A stretch of 64,000 nt of DNA from an uncultured Aquimarina sp. (GTDB taxonomy: Bacteria; Bacteroidota; Bacteroidia; Flavobacteriales; Flavobacteriaceae), in assembly GCA_947492105.1 (NCBI GenBank), contig CANLMN010000011.1, positions 1-64,000 on the forward strand, in the 5' to 3' direction. A model generated the notes under the pieces. The model had not been told where the DNA came from. It worked only from the letters and a program-made list of their open reading frames with translations, and searched no databases. The translations under genes were made by a program, and so were the position numbers. Shown one piece after another: positions 43,366-52,177 of the stretch. Numbering within the stretch: the first letter of the stretch is position 1; each line of letters begins with the position of its first letter.

Positions 43366-44430
43366 CTAGTTCTGTGCAACTTGTTTGAAGGCCTTTTGCG
43401 TCTTCATCCATTCGTTGTAATCCTCTTCGGATTCTACAACAATTTTCATTTGCATATTATAGTGTGAGACACCACAAATCTTATTACACAATAAGTAATA
43501 ATCAAATGCATAAGCTTCCAGAGGTTCTTCCCCTTTCTTGACTAACTCTTTACTCTTTTCTCTACGAATTTCGTTAATGGTACGCACTTTTTCTACCATA
43601 AAATCTGAAGTTCTCATTTGTTCAGAGGTCAAAATAGGAGTGTAAGAAAATTCCGTAATCATACCCGGTACCACATTCATTTGTGCTCTAAAGAAAGGCA
43701 TGTAAGCAGAATGCAATACATCCTGAGATCTCATTTTGAAAATAACCTTTCTATTCACAGGTAAGTGCAATTCGGTCGTAACAACATCATCCATCGCATA
43801 TTCATCAGAGACATCTAATCCTAAAGAATTAACACCTTCTATAAAACGCACATTAGCTTTTCCTAATACCTTATCAGCTCCTGCATATCTTGCTCTCCAT
43901 GCAAATTGATATGCATACAACTCAACGATCAAAGGATCTCCCTCCTGCTCATCAATATCCATTATATCAGTCCATGTAAAAAGACCATATATAATCAATC
44001 CTGCTAACACGATTACCGGGATAATTGTCCAAATAAACTCTAATTTGTCATTATCAGCAAAATACAGCGCTTGATTCGTCTTTTTACCACGATATTTATA
44101 AGAAAAGTAATGTAACAATCCTTGAGTAATGATCTGTACGAACATAATTAGAACCATAGAGATCAACATTAACTTATCGTAATCCAAGCCATGCTCTGAA
44201 GCTGACTCTGGTAAAAAGTATGAATTGTATTGTACAAAACAAAATACTGTAAGGATATACAAAAACACTACAAATGCCAGCATCAGCTTTCCTTGAAGGT
44301 TATTGTCCTTATCATTTGCCACCTGCGTAGTATCAGCATCTGCACCGCGAGACAATTTAAAAATCTTTGAAATCTGCCAAGCAGATATTCCAAAAAGTGC
44401 TACAACTACTATGATTAAGAATACAGTCAT
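43366..44430 (-). CDS. Cytochrome c oxidase subunit II
   Basis: This 354-residue protein has an N-terminal helix, a linker, two further helices (about residues 50-70 and 90-120, 135-155 region) and a C-terminal cupredoxin domain. The CuA ligands are complete: Cys315, Cys319, His323 and Met326 in CNKICGVSHYNM, with the other His in VLHSAYMPFFRAQMNVVPGM. A segment of about 40 residues rich in charge (RTINEIRREKSKELVKKGEEP) is inserted before the CuA loop. There is no fused cytochrome c domain, so electrons must come through alternative complex III or a separate carrier. Confidence 0.95.
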   Translation of the reverse strand: MTVFLIIVVVALFGISAWQISKIFKLSRGADADTTQVANDKDNNLQGKLMLAFVVFLYILTVFCFVQYNSYFLPESASEHGLDYDKLMLISMVLIMFVQIITQGLLHYFSYKYRGKKTNQALYFADNDKLEFIWTIIPVIVLAGLIIYGLFTWTDIMDIDEQEGDPLIVELYAYQFAWRARYAGADKVLGKANVRFIEGVNSLGLDVSDEYAMDDVVTTELHLPVNRKVIFKMRSQDVLHSAYMPFFRAQMNVVPGMITEFSYTPILTSEQMRTSDFMVEKVRTINEIRREKSKELVKKGEEPLEAYAFDYYLLCNKICGVSHYNMQMKIVVESEEDYNEWMKTQKAFKQVAQN

Positions 44431-44462
44431 TTTTATCTATCTTCTTTTAAAATAATTCAAAT

Positions 44463-45809
44463 TTAATAATGGTAATGCTTACTTTCCTCGATATACGGAT
44501 TTCCTTTGGCCAATAAAGGCGCTTTGGTCAATGCCCCGAAAACTACGAAAAGGAACAGTCCAAGAAATAGCAACACACTGCTAATTTCTGACAATCCGAT
44601 AAACCATGATTGACCTACCGTTGCTGGCATAACCATATTGAAAACATCTACATAGTGACCACACAATATAACAACTCCAGCCATTACGATAAACCAATTC
44701 ATTCTTTTGAAATCGCTATTCATTAATATCAGTAAAGGAAATAAGAAATTCATCAACAACATTCCAAAAAATGGTAAATTATAATCTTCTATACGTGTAA
44801 CAAAATATGTAACTTCTTCTGGAATATTAGAGTACCAAATTAACATAAATTGTGAGAACCAAAGATACGTCCAAAAGATACTAATTCCGAACATAAACTT
44901 AGCTAAATCATGCAGGTGACTATTATTCACAAACTCCAAATACCCTTGTGATTTCAAATAAATTGTAATCAGTGCAATAGTTGTAATTCCACAAACAAAA
45001 AGTCCAGCGAATACATACCAACCAAAAAGTGTACTAAACCAGTGCGGATCAAAACTCATTATCCAATCCCATGACATCATTGACTCCGTGTAGATAAAGA
45101 ACACTAAAAATCCAGCTGCAATTTTAAAACTTTTCTTATGCCAAGTAATATCACCTTTATCAGCTTCATCCTGATTTCTTGAAAATTTAATTGCAAAATG
45201 TCTGTATGTGATCCAACCACCCAAAAATACGGCAGCACGGATAACAAATCCAGTACCATTAAGCCAGCCAGATTTTCCCTGTATTAAAGCATCATGTTCT
45301 ACTACTGCAGGATCAGCCCAAGTAAATAGATGGTTTACATGAAAACCAGACAGTGCCAAAATCACAAACATGATTATTCCTCCTGGCACCAAATAGGCCG
45401 TAATAGCTTCCATAACCCTGAATAAAACCGGCGACCAACCTGCTTGTGCGGCAAATTGAATAGCATAAAACGCCAATACCCCTAAAGAAATCATGAAGAA
45501 GAAAAAAGCAGCAATATATAATGCAGCCCATGGCTTATTTTGCAATTGATGCAATACATGTTCGTAGTGTGCATCTCCTCCGTGAGCATCTGCAGATTCA
45601 TGAGCTTCTGCACTATCAGAAGTTCCATGTCCATCTACTACATCATGATCCTTTTTTGATGCTCCATGGCTATCATGGTGCGAAGCAAGGAGTTCTTTAA
45701 CATCCCCTACGGTACTTGGAGCCGATACAAAACCTGCTACAAGTCCAATGGCACCTACTACCATAAGTACGATGGAAAACAGTCTTAATTTACTTGGTAA
45801 CGTGTACAT
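44463..45809 (-). CDS. actF: Alternative complex III membrane subunit ActF
   Basis: This 448-residue protein has about ten helices with the quinol:cytochrome c oxidoreductase subunit pattern (WSPVLFRVMEAITAYLVPGG, TYLWFSQFMLIWYSNIPEE, DFKRMNWFIVMAGVVIL). A very His-rich stretch (SHHDSHGASKKDHD, then HESADAHGGDAHYEHV) lies between the first and second helices. It is related in fold to ActC. It follows ActE after about 100 nt and precedes subunit II by 32 nt. Confidence 0.9.
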   Translation of the reverse strand: MYTLPSKLRLFSIVLMVVGAIGLVAGFVSAPSTVGDVKELLASHHDSHGASKKDHDVVDGHGTSDSAEAHESADAHGGDAHYEHVLHQLQNKPWAALYIAAFFFFMISLGVLAFYAIQFAAQAGWSPVLFRVMEAITAYLVPGGIIMFVILALSGFHVNHLFTWADPAVVEHDALIQGKSGWLNGTGFVIRAAVFLGGWITYRHFAIKFSRNQDEADKGDITWHKKSFKIAAGFLVFFIYTESMMSWDWIMSFDPHWFSTLFGWYVFAGLFVCGITTIALITIYLKSQGYLEFVNNSHLHDLAKFMFGISIFWTYLWFSQFMLIWYSNIPEEVTYFVTRIEDYNLPFFGMLLMNFLFPLLILMNSDFKRMNWFIVMAGVVILCGHYVDVFNMVMPATVGQSWFIGLSEISSVLLFLGLFLFVVFGALTKAPLLAKGNPYIEESKHYHY

Positions 45810-45909
45810 ATCTTAACTTGAATATCTTTTAACTTTGTTACTTTGATCTATTTCTTTTACATCCATTTCTTTATTACCTACATAATAAAGCTAATGAACA
45901 CTTTTTTTT

Positions 45910-46653
45910 CTAATGCGAACCCTCTTTATGACCTTCGGTATGATCATGACCACTTCTTTTTGAAGTATGCTCTTGTACAGCGGATTCTTCTTGATGCGCT
46001 GGCACATCAGCTTCATGCACATCCTCCGTAGTTGCAGATGCATATTCAATAGTTGCAGTTTCTACAATATCGCTATCAACTCTTGGCTTTTTGCCTTCCA
46101 ATTCTGCCTTTAGCTTTTGAACATACGCTACAATTTGCCAACGTTCGTGCTCATTCGTTTGAGAGGCATAAGATCCCATACTGTTGATTCCATTATACAT
46201 TACATGGTAAATACTTCCTTCTGTAATGGCTCTACCTTGATCATCATAACTTGGAATTCCGAGAATTTTCTCTCTTTTTACTAAATTTCCTTTTCCGTTC
46301 CCCTTGTCCCCATGACAAATAGCGCAGTAAATCCCATAAAGCTCTTTACCTTTTTCAAGATTCGCCTTTGTGTAACGAATTGGGTTTTTCAAAGAATCTT
46401 TGGCTAACTTATAACCTTCATTAGTATTTTCATACCCATATGGCATCCAACCTCTTGGTATAGATCCCTCCGCTGGCAAACGTGCTTCTTGACCGTCCTC
46501 AAAAATTCCATTATTATATTCTCCATAAGCCTCATATCCTACAGGTTCATACATATTAGGAAAATACTGATAATTAGGCTTACTTTTCTTACTACAAGAA
46601 ACTAGCACCAATACGATTATTGCAGTTGCAAATATGTTTATTGTACGTTTCAT
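45910..46653 (-). CDS. actE: Alternative complex III mono-haem cytochrome c subunit ActE
   Basis: The ATG at 46653 is used; the 18-nt longer frame starts at TTG. The 247-residue protein has a lipoprotein signal ending VLVSC at Cys20, then a cytochrome c domain with CAICH and a Met ligand in GINSMGSYASQ. A His-rich C-terminal tail (HEADVPAHQEE, GHDHTEGHKEGSH) extends beyond the usual end. It is anchored to the membrane by lipid and takes electrons from ActA. Confidence 0.9.
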   Translation of the reverse strand: MKRTINIFATAIIVLVLVSCSKKSKPNYQYFPNMYEPVGYEAYGEYNNGIFEDGQEARLPAEGSIPRGWMPYGYENTNEGYKLAKDSLKNPIRYTKANLEKGKELYGIYCAICHGDKGNGKGNLVKREKILGIPSYDDQGRAITEGSIYHVMYNGINSMGSYASQTNEHERWQIVAYVQKLKAELEGKKPRVDSDIVETATIEYASATTEDVHEADVPAHQEESAVQEHTSKRSGHDHTEGHKEGSH

Positions 46654-46657
46654 ATAA

Positions 46658-47185
46658 CTACTCCTTATCAACTAAGTTTATTTCTACAGCTCCAGTTTCT
46701 GCCAAAAAGTTTGACATTTCTACAACATCATGATTTGCTACATCAATTTCCATAAGAAAGTGATCATCTGTTGTTCTCACATCAGGATTTTCTGCTTCCT
46801 TGAACGGCCACAACTTACTACGCATATAGAAAGTGATAACCATTAAATGCGCTGCAAAAAATACCGTAAGTTCGAACATGATTGGCACAAATGCTGGCAT
46901 ATTTTCGATGTAACTAAAACTTGGTTTACCACCAATATTTTGAGGCCAATCTTCTATCATGATAAAATTCATCATGGTAATTGCTACTGTTAAACCAACA
47001 CATCCATACATAAAAGATGCAATTGCTAACTTTGTATGAGGCAATCCCATGATCTTATCTAGACCATGTACTGGAAACGGTGTATACACCTCTTCGATAT
47101 GATAATGCGCTGCTCTTGTTTTCTTAACAGCATCCATAAGGACGTCGTCATCGATGTATAATGCATGTATAACTTTAGATGCCAT
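46658..47185 (-). CDS. actD: Alternative complex III membrane subunit ActD (DUF3341)
   Basis: This 175-residue protein has two helices (about residues 57-78 and 95-120) and the DUF3341 pattern: a VIHALYIDDDVLMDAVKKTR start, the region YTPFPVHGLDKIMGL, and a C-terminal soluble part. ActD anchors the complex with its two helices. It lies 4 nt after ActC. Confidence 0.92.
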   Translation of the reverse strand: MASKVIHALYIDDDVLMDAVKKTRAAHYHIEEVYTPFPVHGLDKIMGLPHTKLAIASFMYGCVGLTVAITMMNFIMIEDWPQNIGGKPSFSYIENMPAFVPIMFELTVFFAAHLMVITFYMRSKLWPFKEAENPDVRTTDDHFLMEIDVANHDVVEMSNFLAETGAVEINLVDKE

Positions 47186-47189
47186 ACTA

Positions 47190-48929
47190 TTAATTATTTT
47201 TTAATTGTTCTGCTTGTCCTGCCCAATCATCGCGTAAAGCTCTACCTGGAAAAGATTCTGTAATATTATCTAATAACTCATACTCCCTTGCGGTCATTTT
47301 GCTAACCTGATCGAAAGTGAAAATTCCTAGTTCATTAAGTTTTTTCTCCATTACTGGACCAATACCATTTACACGCTTAAGGTCATCCTTATTCTGCGTA
47401 ATTGGATCAAATGTTCCCACAGTCTCCAATAGACCGTGCAAAGCTTCTCTTTTTGCTGAAGCTGATAACACCACAGGTTCTGAAACACTCTGTACAGTAT
47501 CGATATTTATCTTTACATTTCCTTTAGGCAATTGATCCCTGTGATCAATACCAGCATCACGTAATTTCTTATATTTCTCACCTGAAGATTTCAAGATAGA
47601 CTTAACCTCTGCCTGAGCGATAACTGGGAACGTTCTTGCATACAATAAAAATAACACAAAGAAAAACCCAATAGTCCCAATAAAGATTCCTATATCAACA
47701 AAGGTAGGAGAAAACATCGTCCATGAAGACGGAAGATAATCTCTATGTAGTGATGTTACAATAATAACAAATCGCTCAAACCACATACCAATATTAACTA
47801 TGATTGAGATAAAGAAAGAAAACATGATACTTCTTCTCAATTTTGGAAACCACATAAACTGTGGTGAAAACACATTACATGTCATCATCGCCCAATAAGC
47901 CCACCAGTATGGTCCTGTAGCTCTATTAAGAAAAGCATATTGCTCATACTCTACACCAGAATACCATGCAACAAATAATTCGGTAATATAAGCAACACCC
48001 ACAATAGAACCTGTAATCATGATTACAATATTCATCAGTTCTATATGCTGAATGGTAATATAATTTTCAAGATTTGACACTTTTCTCATAATGATCAAAA
48101 GCGTGTTCACCATCGCAAAACCAGAGAAAATAGCCCCTGCCACAAAATATGGCGGGAAGATGGTAGTATGCCATCCTGGAATTACAGACGTTGCGAAGTC
48201 AAAAGATACAATCGTATGTACAGATAGTACCAATGGTGTTGCCAAACCTGCAAGCACTAAAGAAACTTCTTCAAAACGTTGCCAATCCTTAGCTCTACCA
48301 CTCCATCCAAAGGATAAGATACTATATATTCTTTTGGTAAATGGCGTAACTGCTCTATCTCGTATCATTGCAAAATCAGGCAACAATCCAGTCCACCAAA
48401 ACACTAATGAAACTGAAAGATATGTTGAAATTGCAAATACATCCCAAAGTAGCGGAGAATTAAAGTTTACCCATAGAGATCCAAACTGGTTTGGTATTGG
48501 AAGTACCCAGTACGCTAACCATGGACGCCCCATGTGAATAATTGGAAACAACCCTGCTTGCACAACCGAAAAAATCGTCATTGCCTCTGCAGACCTGTTA
48601 ATTGCCATCCTCCATTTCTGACGGAATAGCAAAAGTACAGCCGAAATTAATGTTCCTGCGTGCCCGATACCTACCCACCAAACAAAGTTGGTAATATCCC
48701 AGGCCCAGCCCACTGTTTTATTTAATCCCCAGGTTCCAATCCCGGTGGATACTGTATAAGTAATACAACCTAGACCCCAAAGGAAAGCAATAAGAGCGAT
48801 GGAAAATACTATCCACCAAGATTTATTAGCTTTACCTTCGACCGGAGCTGCTACATCTATAGTAACATCGTGATAATTTTTATCACCGGTAACTAAAGGC
48901 TTTCGAATAGGTGCTTCGTAATGAGACAT
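47190..48929 (-). CDS. actC: Alternative complex III quinol-binding subunit ActC with C-terminal helix-hairpin-helix-like extension
   Basis: This 579-residue protein is an NrfD/PsrC-type membrane subunit of about ten helices (residues about 30-450), with VGIGHAGTLISAVLLLFRQ, MGRPWLAYW and HTIVSFDFATSVIPGWHTT as family landmarks. It carries the quinol site. After the last helix a cytoplasmic tail of about 125 residues follows; its last 67 residues (513-579) hold DDLKRVNGIGPVMEKKLNELG, DQVSKMTAREYELLDNI and FPGRALRDDW. This looks like the helix-hairpin-helix-type module on some NuoE proteins of complex I. The extension is longer than NrfD proteins usually have. Confidence 0.92.
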   Translation of the reverse strand: MSHYEAPIRKPLVTGDKNYHDVTIDVAAPVEGKANKSWWIVFSIALIAFLWGLGCITYTVSTGIGTWGLNKTVGWAWDITNFVWWVGIGHAGTLISAVLLLFRQKWRMAINRSAEAMTIFSVVQAGLFPIIHMGRPWLAYWVLPIPNQFGSLWVNFNSPLLWDVFAISTYLSVSLVFWWTGLLPDFAMIRDRAVTPFTKRIYSILSFGWSGRAKDWQRFEEVSLVLAGLATPLVLSVHTIVSFDFATSVIPGWHTTIFPPYFVAGAIFSGFAMVNTLLIIMRKVSNLENYITIQHIELMNIVIMITGSIVGVAYITELFVAWYSGVEYEQYAFLNRATGPYWWAYWAMMTCNVFSPQFMWFPKLRRSIMFSFFISIIVNIGMWFERFVIIVTSLHRDYLPSSWTMFSPTFVDIGIFIGTIGFFFVLFLLYARTFPVIAQAEVKSILKSSGEKYKKLRDAGIDHRDQLPKGNVKINIDTVQSVSEPVVLSASAKREALHGLLETVGTFDPITQNKDDLKRVNGIGPVMEKKLNELGIFTFDQVSKMTAREYELLDNITESFPGRALRDDWAGQAEQLKNN

Positions 48930-48963
48930 AATCCTTTATATAATTGATTCTTCTGTTAGTTTT

Positions 48964-51900
48964 TTATGCTTCTTTAATGTTGCGTACTTTTGTCTGATAC
49001 ACTACATTAGGCTTTGTACCCACACTTTCTAATAAATGATACGCTCGATCATCCTCTTTCAAATGTGCCACTTTACTTTCTTTGTCATTGATATCACCAA
49101 ATATCATAGCTCCTGACGAACAAGCTGCAGAACATGCAGTTTGGAATTCACCATCTTTTATCACACGACCATCACGTTTTGCATCTAGAATTGTCTTCTG
49201 TGTCATCTGAATACACATGGAACATTTTTCCATGACACCTCTAGAACGAACCGTTACATCTGGATTCAAAACCATTCGGCCCAAATCGTTGTTCATATGA
49301 TAATCGAATTCATCATTCTTGTTATACAAGAACCAGTTAAAGCGACGTACCTTATAAGGGCAGTTATTCGCACAATATCTAGTTCCCACACATCTATTGT
49401 ACGCCATGTGATTTTGTCCTTGACGTCCGTGTGAAGTTGCCGCAACAGGACAAACTGTTTCACAAGGTGCATGATTACAATGCTGACACATTACTGGCTG
49501 GAATGCTACTTGCGGGTTATCTGCTGGATTTTCCATCTCTCCAAACTGAGACAATGAATCTCCCAACCCACTCATATTATCTTTCTTAGCATTATCCCCC
49601 TCAAAACTATCTTCAGAAGAATAATACCTATCAATACGCAACCAATGCATATCTCTTGATCTTCGAATTTCTGATTTCCCTACAACAGGAACATTATTCT
49701 CAGCATGACAAGCAATTACACATGCTCCACATCCAGTACAAGCATTCAAATCGATGGACAAATTAAAATGATGCCCCACAGAGCGATCAAATTCTGCCCA
49801 CAGATCTACATCAGGAGATGTAACTGGAGTTTCTACGTGATTCAAAGACACTTCTGGCATTTTATTCCAATCGTGTTTATCTTTGGTATTAAAGATCTCT
49901 AAAGTTGTTTCTTTAATAACATCACCACGTCCCATCAAAGTATTATGCAACTGCACACAAGCGAACTCATGTTCTCCCTGTGCTTTTGCGACACTAACCG
50001 ACTGAACTGGGTTTTGATTTTTATATAACACAAAGGCATTCACACCTACTTGCATTTCCTCTTTAAGTCCTACTGTTTTACCATAGCCCAAAGCTAAGCC
50101 TACAGAACCTTTTGCCTGTCCTGGTTGAATAATCACAGGAATTTGTGTTATCGCTGTACCATCCGACAATTTTATATCTACATAACTACCATTAAGCCCC
50201 CCGTTAGCCACATTTCTATTTATCAACCCTAAGGCATCAGCATCGGCTCTAGCAACGGTCAAATAGTTATCCCATGAAGCTCTAGTTATTGGGTCTGGCA
50301 TTTCTTGCAGCCAAGGGTTACTTGCTTGCTGACCATCTCCTAATGCAGTTTTGGTATACAAAACCAACTCCATACCTGCATCTTTCTTAGCACGTCCTAG
50401 ACGTCCTACAGCCGCATCAACATTTGGAGTTTTTAGTTCTGGAATCATATCCTCTGACACTGCTTCATCCGAATCTATTTCTCCTTCTAAAACTACAGGT
50501 GCAGCAAGTGTACTGTAATTTTCTTTTGAAACAAATACACCATCATGCAATGCTTGATTCCAAGAGCTAGTTCCTAAAATTGAGCTCCATGAATCCTTGA
50601 TATAATCATAATAAGTAGTATCATCACCAATCCATTTCAGCAAAGTATCCTGAAACTGTCTTGTATCAAATAATGGTCTAATAGTTGGCTGCATCAGACT
50701 ATAATGCCCTTTCTTCAACTCAACATCACCCCAAGCTTCTAAATAATGTGGAGTTGTAGCTATATAATTACAAGCCGCAGCTGTTGCATCTTCATTAGAA
50801 CTAAAGGCCACTGAGACCGCAACTTTTTTCAATCCTTCTGCAAATTCAGTACCATTTGGCAATGAATAAACAGGATCAACGCCAGCAATAAGGATTCCAC
50901 CAATACGCCCAGCGTTCATATCTTTTACTAATTGCGCAACATCTTTAGCACTACCCTGACGCACCTTACGAGGTGAATTGGGTTGAAATGCTTTACTACT
51001 TAAGGCCTTATTTATAGCCAAAGTAGCCAATTGAGCATCTTCATCTTGTAAACCACAAACAACAACAGCCTTACTCCCTGATTTCTGAAGTTCTTTTGCC
51101 GCACTTATTACCTGCGCACTCAAGCTAGGATCTAAATTACTTTTAGAACCTGACCCTGTAACATACGCATATAAGGCAGCTAAAACTTGTTTTTGTTGTG
51201 ATGGTGTAGCAGGAATACGCTTATCCGCATTAGCACCAGTCAACGACATATTTGCCTCGAACTGTATGTGTCTCGACATTTTACCTTTTACAGGCACCCG
51301 ACCTTTTGCATAGTCTGAATCATATCCACCACCTTGCCAATCACCTATAAAATCAGCCCCCACACCTACTATAGTAGTTGCCTGAGAGAAATCATAATCG
51401 GCTAAAGCTCGCTCACCATACATTGCTTCAAATGCATTTAATGCAGCATCTTCTGAAACTGCATCGTACACTACGTGACGTACATTTCCAAAAGTTTCTT
51501 TAAACTCTTCTAATAATTTCGTTGTAGAAGGACTAGCGAAAGTCTGTGTCAAAACCACCAACTCTTTATTCCCCAGAGTTCTCAACTTTGCCTTAACCTC
51601 TTTATCTAAAACTCCCCAAGTAGTAGCAGCTCCATTTGCCTTTGGACCTTCTAATCTTGTGTTATCATAAAGCGATAACACAGATGCATGTACTCTTGCG
51701 TTAGCTGAATTATTTACCTTTCCTAAGTTGTTGTTTTCCACCTTAATTGGCCTACCCTCTCGGGTCCTAATTAAGATACTCGCAAAATCGAATCCATCTG
51801 CAATAGTGGTAGCATAATAATTTGCTACCCCAGGAACAATACGATCTGGCTGTACCACATAAGGAATCGATTTGATAACCGGCCCTTCACAGGCAGCCAA

Positions 51901-52101
51901 TGTAGCTGCAGCAGTACTAAATCCGACATACTTTAAGAAATCACGACGTGAAGTCGAAGAATCTTCTAATGAGGCTTTATTACCCAAAAAGTCTTCTGTT
52001 GGAATCTCTTCTACGAATTCATTTTGGCGTAGCGTCTCAACAACAGAGCTGTTCTCGTCCAACTCTTCAACACTTTTCCAGTATTTCTTGTTTGATGACA
52101 T
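48964..52101 (-). CDS. actB: Alternative complex III Fe-S/molybdopterin-like subunit ActB
   Basis: This 1045-residue protein has an internal twin-arginine-like motif (SRRDFLKYVGF, about residue 52) before AATLAACEGP. A molybdopterin-oxidoreductase-like part follows (about residues 90-730) and an Fe-S part at the C-terminus with four ferredoxin motifs: CTGCGACVIACHAENN, CQHCNHAPCETVCP, CVGTRYCANNCP and CSMCIQM...CSAAC. In known complexes the molybdopterin site is empty and the clusters may pass electrons onward. It starts 34 nt before ActC begins and follows ActA by about 76 nt. Confidence 0.94.
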   Translation of the reverse strand: MSSNKKYWKSVEELDENSSVVETLRQNEFVEEIPTEDFLGNKASLEDSSTSRRDFLKYVGFSTAAATLAACEGPVIKSIPYVVQPDRIVPGVANYYATTIADGFDFASILIRTREGRPIKVENNNLGKVNNSANARVHASVLSLYDNTRLEGPKANGAATTWGVLDKEVKAKLRTLGNKELVVLTQTFASPSTTKLLEEFKETFGNVRHVVYDAVSEDAALNAFEAMYGERALADYDFSQATTIVGVGADFIGDWQGGGYDSDYAKGRVPVKGKMSRHIQFEANMSLTGANADKRIPATPSQQKQVLAALYAYVTGSGSKSNLDPSLSAQVISAAKELQKSGSKAVVVCGLQDEDAQLATLAINKALSSKAFQPNSPRKVRQGSAKDVAQLVKDMNAGRIGGILIAGVDPVYSLPNGTEFAEGLKKVAVSVAFSSNEDATAAACNYIATTPHYLEAWGDVELKKGHYSLMQPTIRPLFDTRQFQDTLLKWIGDDTTYYDYIKDSWSSILGTSSWNQALHDGVFVSKENYSTLAAPVVLEGEIDSDEAVSEDMIPELKTPNVDAAVGRLGRAKKDAGMELVLYTKTALGDGQQASNPWLQEMPDPITRASWDNYLTVARADADALGLINRNVANGGLNGSYVDIKLSDGTAITQIPVIIQPGQAKGSVGLALGYGKTVGLKEEMQVGVNAFVLYKNQNPVQSVSVAKAQGEHEFACVQLHNTLMGRGDVIKETTLEIFNTKDKHDWNKMPEVSLNHVETPVTSPDVDLWAEFDRSVGHHFNLSIDLNACTGCGACVIACHAENNVPVVGKSEIRRSRDMHWLRIDRYYSSEDSFEGDNAKKDNMSGLGDSLSQFGEMENPADNPQVAFQPVMCQHCNHAPCETVCPVAATSHGRQGQNHMAYNRCVGTRYCANNCPYKVRRFNWFLYNKNDEFDYHMNNDLGRMVLNPDVTVRSRGVMEKCSMCIQMTQKTILDAKRDGRVIKDGEFQTACSAACSSGAMIFGDINDKESKVAHLKEDDRAYHLLESVGTKPNVVYQTKVRNIKEA

Positions 52102-52177
52102 ATGATATAATAATATTAACTTCTACTTTTTGTTGATTCTTGCATACGATCCTATCGTATTACAGCACTAATTTCGT

